Program-made: the position numbers and the translations under genes
Origin: Cristatella mucedo
Taxonomy: Eukaryota; Bryozoa; Phylactolaemata; Cristatellidae
DNA length: 64,000 bases
Direction: 5' to 3'
Assembly (NCBI GenBank): GCA_009760855.2
Contig: WPIO01000001.1
Coordinates: forward strand, 13,019,001 to 13,083,000
Shown here: positions 34,581 through 45,300 of the stretch, piece after piece
Position numbering within the stretch: position 1 is the stretch's first letter
Layout: every line of letters begins with the position of its first letter
The notes under the pieces: generated by a model
What the model was told of the DNA's origin: nothing
Seen by the model: only the letters and a program-made list of their open reading frames with translations
Database searches by the model: none

Positions 34581-35437
34581 AAGCATGCTGTGCCTAGCCC
34601 AAGGCTTCGTGGTCGGTTGCATAAAGGCCGTTCTTCAGCAAACGGAAATGATGGTGAAGCGCTGTTAGTAAAAATACTAGACATTCCAGGAGTAGGTAAT
34701 AATCATGGCAAAAATACTCTGTAGCCATTTTTCCATGTCTCAGCAAGTGGCAGGAGCATGGATGTAAGCCTGAAATAGTCTGTATATGCTAACAATGGGT
34801 CGTTAGACTTGTAAATAAGCATAACCATTATTGCATTATTTTTCATTTAACCACATCTCTATGATTATCATGTTTCGTGCTTTGGGAAACAGTCAACTTA
34901 TTTGCTTTTTAAGGAGTGAACACTAATGGAAATGACAGCTGCTTTTTAGGTGGATTGACAGAAGAAAATCCCCCAGTTTGGCGTTTTAACCAGTATGCTA
35001 ATTGCATCCAGAGCAGTATACTTCGTGTGCCCTTTAATCATTGCTCCATGCAAGGTTGAGATGAGCACTGACTTGTGATTAGCTTGTGTTTGCGGTGGAT
35101 ATTTGTCCTGAATCACCAGTATTAAGTTTCTGTACTTGCTCACTTTTGTGTTCATATTAAATACTGTTGTCCAATGCATTGATTGTTCTGAAAGTACTTG
35201 GGTGCAGAAGCTAATGATTTCAGCTCGCTTTCCTACGATTAGTAGCGCTGAATTTCGAATTTTGCCTTGCTTTGCTGGAGACAAAAAATTAATGACCGAC
35301 AGAAAGTGTTCTGGCAGCTGTCACAAACTAGGGCTTCATGTCGTGTTCATGTTCATTACGTGTCTGGATCCAAGGTTACATAACAGGGTCATGAGACTTT
35401 TGTGGAGCCTTCCAATCCTGCCCCACCCCTCGTGATA
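34581..35437. other. Downstream of MIPS, probable 3' untranslated region and intergenic
   Basis: No coding block. An ATTAAA hexamer at 35157-35162 is a weak polyadenylation candidate; no clear AATAAA follows the stop closely. Confidence 0.3.
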
Positions 35438-35612
35438 GAACCGTGATGGCACACTAGACGAAGCGGTTACTTTTCTCGACCCCGGTCTCCAGATCGTGGG
35501 TTCGAATCTTGAGGCGAGCCGATCCTTTATTGCTGCTGAAAGTGGTGGTGATAGCCCTAAGGGCTCTTCTGTCGCTATACATAAGAGGAACTTGCATCAG
35601 CTAGTGTTTTTG
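35438..35612 (+). mobile_element. tRNA-derived SINE family A
   Basis: Near-full copy with ACCGTGATGGCACACTAG, box B GTGGGTTCGAATC, GATCCTTTATTGC, GGCTCTTCTGTCGCTATAC and a tail ending CAGCTAGTGTTTTT. Confidence 0.9.
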
Positions 35613-36775
35613 CCAATACTGGAAAGCAAGCATTCTGTTAACAGTCACTCATCATATGGTTCGCTAACAAACAGCTTGTAGCACTGCACCTAAACTGTAA
35701 TCGTAGCCGGCTACTTAATATCCTCTCGATAATGAATTCGGTACAAGCAGAAGTGCTCTTGGACAACGTGTAGATGGCTTTCCTATCCAACCAAATCCTT
35801 TCTGTCCCATATTAAACATCCCTCACTCGACAAAGCAAGCAAATGGATACGCGTAATTCATTTGAACCTTACGAGCTTAGTAAATATGCTGTCACGTCGA
35901 AACTCTTAAGGTAGCAATACAAGAGTTCCGTGGATCAGCTCTTATGCCATTAGAACAATGATAAATCAGCTGGATATTAATGATGTTAACAGAATGCTGA
36001 GATGACTGTTGATTCAGCTACGGTCAGTCGCTTTAGGATATGTTTCAGCAGCAGCAAAAAGGCTGCTACTTGCTTCGTCTCAATCTTTGTTGTTTAAAAC
36101 ATTGACTTGTTACCCTTTACCCTTATACACCCCACTGAGCTGTTACGATTATCAGGCCTTGTCGTGTATTAGCAGATGAGGCACAGAGCCTATATTTACG
36201 ACACTTGTGAATAAGTGCATTCGAGATTTTGAATAAGCTTAGTAATCTAATAATAGTGTTTCTGAGGTGACTGCTAATCGCCCCAGGCGAAGAAATTGCA
36301 CGTCACTCAAGTATTTTTAATCTTCTGCCGACCATTTGCACAGTCATGGACTGATAGTAACTTGCTGTTTGTAGGACAGAAGTTGCTTTCAGTCGACATA
36401 AGATTGCACAAATAGCGAGTGATTGGAAGCAAAGACTTGGCTTGTACTAGAGCATTTAGAAAAGGCATTCTTTAATTATTTATTCTCGTTAAGTCGTTAT
36501 TTTTGGTTACTTATCCAAATCCAAGTGCGTTTCCCAAGACCGAGCACTCTTCGTAAGCAAGCCTTCTGCCCAGATCTCCTAAGATCTGATACAGCATGAA
36601 TTCGCATAAGTCGTGCAGAGGATACTCTCTCTCTGGTTGCCGACCACTGAAAGCGTAATGGTTGCAATTTTAAATTATTCACAAATCAATCGGGCAGTAC
36701 ATCAGGATGCAGCCCCTGCACATGGTGAATATTTATAGCAGGCTTTCTTTAAAACTGTGTTGAGAGTAGAACGAA
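35613..36775. other. No recognisable feature
   Basis: AT-rich sequence. No gene or known repeat was supported. Confidence 0.35.
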
Positions 36776-36905
36776 GAGTAGTCTCGATAGTTCAATCGGT
36801 AAAGCATCGGACCGGTAACCCAAAGGTTTCGGGGTCGTCCCCAACTCGAAGCGACGTTCTTTTTCGGCACTCGTTCTGGCCTCCGGTCGCTCTATTTTGA
36901 AAAAA
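36776..36905 (+). mobile_element. tRNA-derived SINE family B
   Basis: The tRNA-like head GTCTCGATAGTTCAATCGGT contains box A, followed by ACCGGTAACCCAAAGG and a degraded box B at about 36832. Then come a TTCTTTTTCGGCACT block and an A-rich end. The same arrangement recurs at 54003 and 57969. The copy is too degraded at the T arm to be a functional tRNA gene. Confidence 0.7.
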
Positions 36906-37720
36906 AGTCGAAATCATACTGATACATACATCTGACCCCTTCGAACGCCTTATAGTACTCCTTATAATTCCTACAGCCGATGCAGACAGTTATCATCTGC
37001 CCACTTCTCCCTTTCTTAATCAGACCCTATTAATGCATCAATAAACGAAATCCACTTGAGCATCCTCTAGTTGGCGACTACGTCTTAGCTCTAGCAGCCA
37101 ACATCGAGTTTCAAGCGCCTCGGAGTCCATCTCAGCACGTCTCAGATGAAGACAGCAATGTCAATGACACAGGTCCAGACTTGAGGCAGCTTAGCAGTTT
37201 CAGGCTCGCGTGATGTTTATTGTCGATCCATTCTTTATGACAGCTAGCAGTGCACCTGCAAGCGCTTGAGAATATCACGAAATACTTTTATGAGCACGTT
37301 CAGGACTCACAAAATTGGAATCCTGGCCACAGTAGAAAGTAGAAGGAGCCAGCATCTACCACGGCCTTGTACTGCATATTTTGAGTGGAAACACTGTCAA
37401 ATCCATGCTTTGGAATCAGCGAGATATTTGAGAGATAGCATAATTTGGGCTACTGCATAAGATGCGGCCCTATAATTGACCAAACATAATACGTTTCCCA
37501 CCAGTAAGCTATGAATGTCTGTTGCAGGCAAAGATAGACTGCTATTACACCGGTCAACACAAATCGTTACTTACTTAAAATGGCCCCAATCTGTAGTATC
37601 TAGGTGTGCGGAACACGAGTATAACCAAACAAATTTTGGCTCTAGTTTTGAAGTTTTGATATTTCACGTAGTTCGCTTTCTGTTTCGCCGTGTAAATTTA
37701 TCCAGTAGGACTACAACAAC
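36906..37720. other. No recognisable feature
   Basis: No coding block or repeat was supported. Confidence 0.35.
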
Positions 37721-37890
37721 ATCATAAATAATAACAATTATTATGCATTTGATATAGCTCCCTCACAGAACTCACTCTCTTTCTGGGCACTATACATTTG
37801 CTGCAAAGGAAGCGTGATCGAAAGGTTAGTGGTAGCATGCTCAATGACAACATGTATAACATAGTTAATGGTGATAAGCCTAGACTGACG
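37721..37890 (-). mobile_element. L2-like LINE 3' end
   Basis: An ATT-like tail at 37727-37742, the degraded hairpin at 37758-37790 and part of the 3' untranslated region on the - strand. Confidence 0.75.
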
Positions 37891-38861
37891 TAATATTGCA
37901 TTCCAATACATAATAACGTCATGCAAAAATCATCCAGAGTTGATTGCATCATTTTCTGATGCAATGCAATACTACTGCTACGCAGCTGCTGCAGTAAGTT
38001 GACGTCATAAAGACCAGTCGGAAAGGTTGAACATTTAAAATATTTTCAGGCTTTGTGCGAGACAATTGAAGCTACTGTTACACGAAATTGTTATTAGTTT
38101 ATCCATTAAAGTACAGTACAGAACAATAACGCCTCAAAAGTGCTTTAATACCGTGGAAGATGTTTGCTATATTTGTGGGGAAGTGACATTTTCCAACTAG
38201 AAACAAGTATGACTTCTCAAGTAAAGAAGGCATATCATTTTTAATTCGGATGCAAGGTTGGTGACCAAGACCAACCTTGGGCCCCATACTGTGCTACTTG
38301 TATAAAACAGCTTTCACAACGGTTGAATGACAAAAGACCATCGATGCCGTTTGCAGTCCCCGTGGTGTGGAGAGAGCCAAGCAAGCACTTAAATTACTGT
38401 TACTTCTACTTTGTTCCTCCTCTTTCCGGGGGAATAGCGAAGCACAAGAAATCGAGAATAATCTAACCAAACATTCCGTCTGCATTGAGACCAGTTCCGC
38501 ACGGTGAGGGACTTCCTATTCCGGAGCCTCCACGGAATGTCCTCTTGATTCATCTTATGAGAACAAGGGTGAGCCGATCTGTTCTTCTCCTAGTACGGCT
38601 GCATGCAGCGATCCCGATGTCTACTGCGGTGCATCATCAACCCACACAGAATAACACGGTCAAAACTAAATGGCCTGGTTCGTGATTTGGACTTATCCGA
38701 GAAAAAGGCAGAGTTTCTAGTACCAAAACTCAAACAATAGAATCTTCTCGAAGATGTCGCCGTTACTTTATATCGAAAGCGCCACCAGCACTTGGAGCCT
38801 TTCTCCAGAAAGGAAAGTAATTTGTTATTCTGTTCCGATATTAAGGGCTTCGTGAACGCCA

Positions 38862-40715
38862 TACAAATCACTATGACTAACATCTTTAATATGGCATTAG
38901 CCTCAGGTCATGTCCAAGCTCCTCTAAAAAAGGCTGTAGTCAGGCCACTACTCAAGAAAACAACATTAGACCAAGAGAACTTGAGCAACTACCGCCCAGT
39001 CTCCCTTCTACGATTTCTATCAAAGACACTGGAACGAGTCGTGGCAGAGCAGCTGAACTCGTATATTGTAACTTCAACCCTTGCTAGTAAGTTCCAGACT
39101 GATTTGAGAGCTAATCACTCCACAGAGTCAGCATTGCTTCGGATGTACAATGACTCACTTAGGAATGCAGACAAGGGTAGATAGATAAAGTATTTGCATT
39201 TTTTGCTCAATCTTTCGGCAGCTTTTGCTACTGTCGATCACCAAGTTGTTCTTACGTGCCTCTCATCTCGCCTGGGTATCACTGGCACTGCATTGCAATG
39301 GTTAAGGTCCTATCTTAATGGGAGACTCCGGAGTATTGATGTGAACGGACGATTAATTGATTAATAATTAATAAAAGCTTATCTAACAGCCTCTTTTGTA
39401 TAGCGACATTAGAGCCTTTACGGCTATCACCTTCACTTGCAGTGGCGATAAAGAATTAGCCACCGCAGGATTCGAACCCACGACAACGGGAGGTCATGAA
39501 AAGCAACCGCCTTACCTAGATCATCCGAGGAACCTCTGAAATATGGGGTACTTCAGGGCTCCGTGCTTGAACCTGTTCTTTTCAAGGTTTGTACTCTACC
39601 TCTTGCCGATGTGATTGCCAAGCACAATCTAGGCTTTCACTTCAATGCAGACGACACTCAATTGTACCTTTGCTTTGATCATTCCCAGCCCTTCAGCACA
39701 TCAAATCCTCTCAACTCCCTTGCTGCATGTATTGATGATATCCACACATAGATGGTTGCAAATTTTCTTAAATTGAATGATGATAAAACCAACTTACTAG
39801 TTATGGGCAAACCAAACGTGATTCAGAAATTGAAAAGGCTTATGCTCAAAATCGCCTCTACCAGCATATCTCCTGCTGAATCTGCACGAAATCTAGGTGT
39901 CGTGTTCCAAAGTGACCTCTCGTTAGACGACCACATCAGCTCCACAATCAAGCCTACTTTCAGCTACATAACATTGCTAAAATTCGGGCTTGTTTAGACA
40001 GGGATACCACATCTAAGTTGGTCCATGCATTTGTGATATCCCGCCTTGACTTCTGTAACTCATGCTTGCTGGCCTACCGGCCTGTGCAATCAGGTACTTA
40101 CAGCTGGTGCAAAACTCTGCAGCTGGGCTTGCCTGTCGTGAGTGCTGCAGTTGCCACGTCCCACCACTTCTCGCCGACCTGCACAGGCTACCAGACAAGC
40201 AACGCATCGAATTCAAGGTTTTGTCACTCACTTTTAGGTCCCTTCATTCTTTGGCTCCAGCCTACCTATCAGATCTACTAACCCCACCAGGCTAAGCATG
40301 GTACCGCCTGCTTTTCGGAATCTTAACAGTTAACCTATACCTCGTACAAACCTCAAATCCTTTGGAGACCATGCCTTTAGTTCGTATGCTCCCAAAGCCT
40401 GGAATCACTCCCGACTTTTGTCACGACATCCCCTGATTTGACCTAATTTAAAAAGCGAACCTATTTATGACAGCATTTAGTGGGTCCCTGTAATTCATCC
40501 CTTATGTGCTTATGCGTGCTGACACTGTGCATGCTGCCACTAACAACACTTGCATGCTGACCCTGTGCATGTCACCCCTAACCAAGTTATTCCTGTTGTT
40601 TATCCAGCATGCTACCACTAACCATTCAATCGTGTTTCCTTTGCACCAAATGCCAAGTGCCTAGAAAGAGATTGAGTTCTCTGAGAGCACTTTATCAAGT
40701 TTATTATTATTATTA
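38862..40715 (+). mobile_element. L2-like LINE inserted in the uncharacterised-family copy
   Basis: It starts in the linker just before RT (TNIFNMALASGHVQAPLKKA) and carries KKTTLDQENLSNYRPVSLL, NHSTESALLRMYND, LSAAFATVDHQVV, YGVLQGSVLEPVLFKV, FNADDTQLYLCFD (active-site DD kept) and the C-terminal domain. It ends with the 3' hairpin at 40654-40692 and an ATT tail at 40699-40715. A SINE on the - strand splits it at 39366-39528. Confidence 0.9.
39366..39528 (-). mobile_element. tRNA-derived SINE family A, inside L2
   Basis: Reverse-complement family A copy: the tail complement AGCTTATCTAACAGCCTC at the left, the complement of box B (GGATTCGAACCCACGAC) at 39469-39485, and the head complement CAACCGCCTTACCTAGA at the right. 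It lies within the RT domain of the L2 at 38862-40715. Confidence 0.92.
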
Positions 40716-41213
40716 TGGCCCACAAGAATGGAGACTTTTGTAGACTCTTCGAAACCGAGTCTTAAGCCTGTGCTTTTGCACAATGGAAACCGTCTCCCAC
40801 CTATTCCAGTAGCGCATGCTGTACACATGAAAGAGACATACGATAACTTAACGCAGCTACTAAATTCCACTGAAGATAACAAGTACAGCTGGCACCTCGG
40901 TGATTTGAAGGTAGTTGCCTTTTTAATTAGACTGCAGCATGGCAACTAGGTTTGATGAACTTCGTGAAAGCTATGGACCGGACTTCGCCAACTTTCCAAT
41001 ACATGCATAAAAAATTTCCTCGACTCAGCGAAGCTAAGATTAAAGAGGGAGTTTTGTGAGCCCTCAGATTCGAGAGCTCTTCAAAGATGACCGGTTCAAA
41101 AACTTGCTGCAGGGTCATGCGAAACAAGCATGGAATGCTTTTCGCCGTGTGTCTACAAACTTTCTCGGGAATGTTAAGGCAGAAAACTACAGGGAGCTAG
41201 TAGAAGATATGCT

Positions 41214-41380
41214 ATGGCTCACTAGGTAAGGTGATTGCCTTTCACGACCTTGGTCCCGAGGTCGTGGGTTCGAATCCTGCGGTGAGCGATCCTTTATCGC
41301 CACTGCAAGCAGTGGTTATAGCCGTAAATGCTCTTCTGTCGCTATACAAAAAGAGGCAGTTAAATCACCTAGTTTTTTTT
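41214..41380 (+). mobile_element. tRNA-derived SINE family A with 7-bp target duplication
   Basis: Near-perfect family A copy (GTGGGTTCGAATCCTGCGG box B, AGCCGTAAATGCTCTTCTGT, poly-T end) flanked by ATATGCT at 41207-41213 and 41381-41387. This defines the element ends exactly. It interrupts the uncharacterised-family copy. Confidence 0.95.
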
Positions 41381-41632
41381 ATATGCTGATGCAGTATCAT
41401 AAACTTATCTGCAATATGTCTAAAGATCCACTTTTATTTGGATTTCTCCTCTGACAACTGTGGTATGGTTAGTGATGAACATAGCGAACGTTTTCATAAA
41501 GATATCGCAACAGAGGAATACAGATACCAGGGAAAATGGTCCACTACTATCCTGGCTGACTACTTCTGGATACTTCCCATAGATGTTCCCGAACAGCTGT
41601 ACAAGAAACAGGCAAAAAAATCTAAGAATTAG

Positions 41633-42327
41633 TCTATGACTTCATTTGTTAGCTATTAGCCGTAGGCTTATTACTATTGGCATGCATTTTGTGATGTACA
41701 CAATAATTTATCAGATACAAAAAGAGGGCCAATTTTGTGATTTGACTGTCGTATTCGTGTTGAGCACATACAAATTTATAAGAAATGACTTAATTTTACT
41801 TCAGTAACACGACTTTTGTAAAAAAAAAATGTTAGCTAGTGTTATAGACGAATACCCGACGAGTCCCTGAAATAATAAGATAATTCAACACAGCTCGCTC
41901 AGCTTCTAACAAAACCGGCTTAAAGATAGGTTTGTATATCGATAATTAACCAGAAAAGCCTAAACCATAGCTGTAAATCATTAACATTTTAACCGTACTT
42001 AAAACCTGTACGACTGTAATGCTTTACATCCAATGCACAGAAGGGTGCACCAAGTACAATACAGTTGTTTCAAGCTGATGGAGGTAGTAGTAAGCCAATA
42101 CATAAGCAAGACTCACGGATACATCAATCAATCGGTCAAGAATTAGCAATGACGTGATCTTTGATACAAACTGTATTCGTACAACCACTAGAAACAGGAC
42201 GATCAGATGTAGCCGAGAACAGGCCGTGCTGACTAGCGCTGCATTCAGCCAGTGGCGGTATGAATGTAGGAGCGTAAAAGCAAGCTTGCATATGAGAGTG
42301 CTAAATGCCTGCACAGTTAGTCTCGGA
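41633..42327. other. No recognisable feature
   Basis: Sequence between the broken family copy and USP30, probably including the USP30 3' untranslated region (- strand). No coding block was supported. Confidence 0.35.
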
Positions 42328-45300
42328 TCACTGTAAGGCCTGCCGTTCATAGAACAGCATATACGGTTGGCAGGCAAACACTTCCTCACTTGCTGCAAAG
42401 CGCACATCTGCATCAGAGGCATGGACCCAGCATGTGTTGCCATAGCGACTGCCGGCTAGACGCCTGTAAGTGACGAAGTGGCCTGAATCGACATCGCCCT
42501 GGTGGGCTATGACAGACACCAGCCGATAGCGATGACGAGAGTCTCGCATGCTCTCCAGTCGGCTGCCTACGACCGCTGAAGACGATGCTGCGATGTTGCT
42601 GCTGACCGTTCGGTCATTGGCAATACGGCTCTCCATACCAACAGTCAAGGAGCTGAGTAAACTAATAAAAATAAATCATGTTACTGCCAAACTAGGCATG
42701 GCATAGCTGCTTGCAGTAGCTGCAGATGCATTAGCATGGAAGCTCACCTTGCTGCATTTTGGTAGCTAGATGATGATCCAGCACTGTAGCCTAGTCGGTG
42801 CAGAAACTGCGACATGTCCAAATGTTCTTTAAAAAGCACAGCATCGTGTCGCTTGGCTGGCGCAGCTCCGTGCGTTTGCCAAATACAGCGCTGCATGTGT
42901 AGGCACATACAGCGTGGCAACTACAATGTCATAATGAGAGAACTCTCACTTCACGTGGTTACTAGGGTAGCGGTCACACGGAATGATGAAACTCGGAATC
43001 GGTAGCGATGTGGCAGTCTACCAGAGGCATGCAGCTGTGGCGTGTGCCCCCCACGGTCGACTGCTCTGATACGATGCACATTCTTTCCTTTTGGATAAAT
43101 AAAATAATAAAATTAATTATTAGCTGATTTAACAGACTCATTTGTAAAGCATCAGAAGAGAATTAACGGCTATCACAACCACTTGCAGTTGGCAATAGAG
43201 GATCGCTCACTGCATGATTCGAACCCACGACCTCGGTCGTGAAGAGCAAACACCTTACCTCCTAGTATAATGTATCACCGTCTGTAACTCCACAAAGACA
43301 GACAATGTGGGTGTTACACGGGAGAGCTTTGTATAGCGCATTCATAGCCTAAGCGGCATTCGGTAGGGTAGCCAACAGACTTCATCTCACACAACAAAGA
43401 GAAAGTGGGAAGCATACCAGAGTCACGAGAGCAGTTGAGGTAGTGAGTAGCATGGAAGTAGCAGCTCATGACTGCTGGAAAGGATGTGCTATAGTCGACA
43501 GCAGGAGAGTAGTTGTCATTGCATAAGATTCGTGGATGCGAGTTCCACAGTTTACGGCCCGCAGAGCTAAAGCTTCTGTCGATAACGGTCTTTAAGCTGA
43601 GGAACAGAACAGCTAATTTATTGTCCATACAGGACCTGAGAGCACGAGGAGGCTGAAACTTGTGCAGCAGTTCAGCTAGATATGAAGGAGCTAAGCCGTG
43701 GCAAGCTTTGTGGGTCAGCATAAGAACTCTGCTCTGTATCCGTTGATCAACCGGCAGCCATTCTAGCTCTTTTAGCAAAGGAGACACGGTCAAACCCCTG
43801 GGACTTGAAAACTAGCCTTGCAGCCATATTCATAGCCGTTTGCAGTGACCTAGTTGCTTTTTTCGGTAGCACAGCCAAAAGGGAATTACAATAATCAAGC
43901 CGAGACAGAGCTAAGGAGCTAGTTAAATGTTATTGCAAGCCACAGTGGACAGCTCCTAATCTTAGATAGGGATCGGACGTGATGGCTAGCTGTAGAAGCA
44001 GTTTTCTGAATGAAGCTTTTAAAATTTAGGCAGTTCTCGAAAACGACATCTAAATTTCGAGCACCTGATGATGGTCGCACAACAGCATCATGTATTAGAC
44101 GAGCAAAGGCTTCTAATCCAGCCACACGCTTAGGGCGTCCTATGATCAGCAGTTTAGTGTTATCGTCGTTTAGTTTTAAGAAATTTCCGACATCCAGGAT
44201 CGAATGCCGGCAAGGCAAGCATTAAGTTTATCAGTTGCTGCACCTCCTGGTCCATAACGGCCAGTTAAAGGATGATTCGAACAGCCAAGAGTGGCTAAGG
44301 TCAGGCCACGTTGGCTATCTCACTGTCAAGCAGACTATCGAGGGAAAGGATAGTTATCTCAGGCCGAGTGAACATGCAGGCTGACGTGTCTGCTAGGATT
44401 GAGGCTGCAGTAAATGAGCAAGAGTACAAGTAAGGTGGAGATATAAGATTCAAGTGGATGGCAGCAATACTTTCCCTTTCCCAAATGTCTATCTTTTTTC
44501 TTGTGACATGACCACGTACGATTCGGCACACATTATCACAGTAAGTGTCACCACGGCCCCTGGCACAGACCTGGCAGGGCTTTACACCTCATGCAAACAG
44601 TGACTCGGATGCTGCACGATACATGACATCCCTTTTTAGCTTTGCTGGAAGACTAGTCCATATCCTGGCGGTTACCTAGTGGTTCAAGAATCTAGATGAG
44701 CAGAACATCTAATGCTGCATCAATCTCTGTCTCCAGACGAAGGGGGAGAGAATACTGTACCACTTTGGGAGGAAGCCAGTATTCAGAACATATGTGTAAC
44801 AGGCAATGGTCATTTGGGGAACCCTCAACATATGGGATATCCCAAGGATCTGAGCCTGTTCCACTTCTCTTCACAATTCATACTCTTCTGCTTGCCGATG
44901 TAGTCACCAATCACAATATAGGCTTTGATTGTATATATATAATACAGAGCTGTACCTGCGATTGGATCCTTCACTGCCTTCCAGCATGTCAGGCACTCTT
45001 AACACCCTCACAGCAAGTATTTCCGACATTGCCACTTTAAGGGCAACAAACTTTATCAATCGAATGACAAAAAATAATTTACTGGTCATCGGGCAAGCCT
45101 AGCGTTACTTGGAAAGCCTAACCCTCAGAATGGGCTCTGCCAGCATTTCTCTTGTCGAAGCTACACGAAATCTGGGTGACCTGTTCCAAAGTGACCTTTC
45201 ACCAGACGACCACATCAGCTCCAAGGTCAAGCATGCCTACTTTCAGCAATACACCGTTGCAAAATTCGGACCTGCTGGCAAAATGCACCAGTTCCTCAAA

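Larger units (their letters stand above)
38150..41632 (+). pseudogene. Broken copy of a widespread uncharacterised invertebrate protein family
   Basis: The pieces lie in order on the + strand. First, a start with VCYICGEVTFS (38160), then MPFAVPVVWREPSKHLNYC and RPVPHGEGLPIPEPP (38370-38530). Next, LSEKKAEFLVPKLKQ, YRKRHQHLEPF and LLFCSDIKGF (to about 38860). After an inserted L2, the family resumes near 40714 with SLKPVLLHNGNRLPPIPVAH and GDLKVVAFL, then FVKAMDRTSPTF and KKFPRLSEAKIKEG. A SINE interrupts it at 41214, and it ends with VSDEHSERFHKDI, YRYQGKWSTTILADYFWIL and a stop at 41632. I recognise this set of blocks from a multi-copy family common in arthropods and other invertebrates, usually labelled uncharacterised. 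Its function is unknown. This copy is broken apart from the insertions. Confidence 0.78.

Noticed and set aside
36776-36905. Functional tRNA gene
   Set aside because: The head is tRNA-like, but the T arm is degraded and the same unit with a common body recurs at 54003, so it is a SINE.
41214-41380. tRNA gene, because of a good box B
   Set aside because: No full cloverleaf; the unit is one of many dispersed copies with target duplications.
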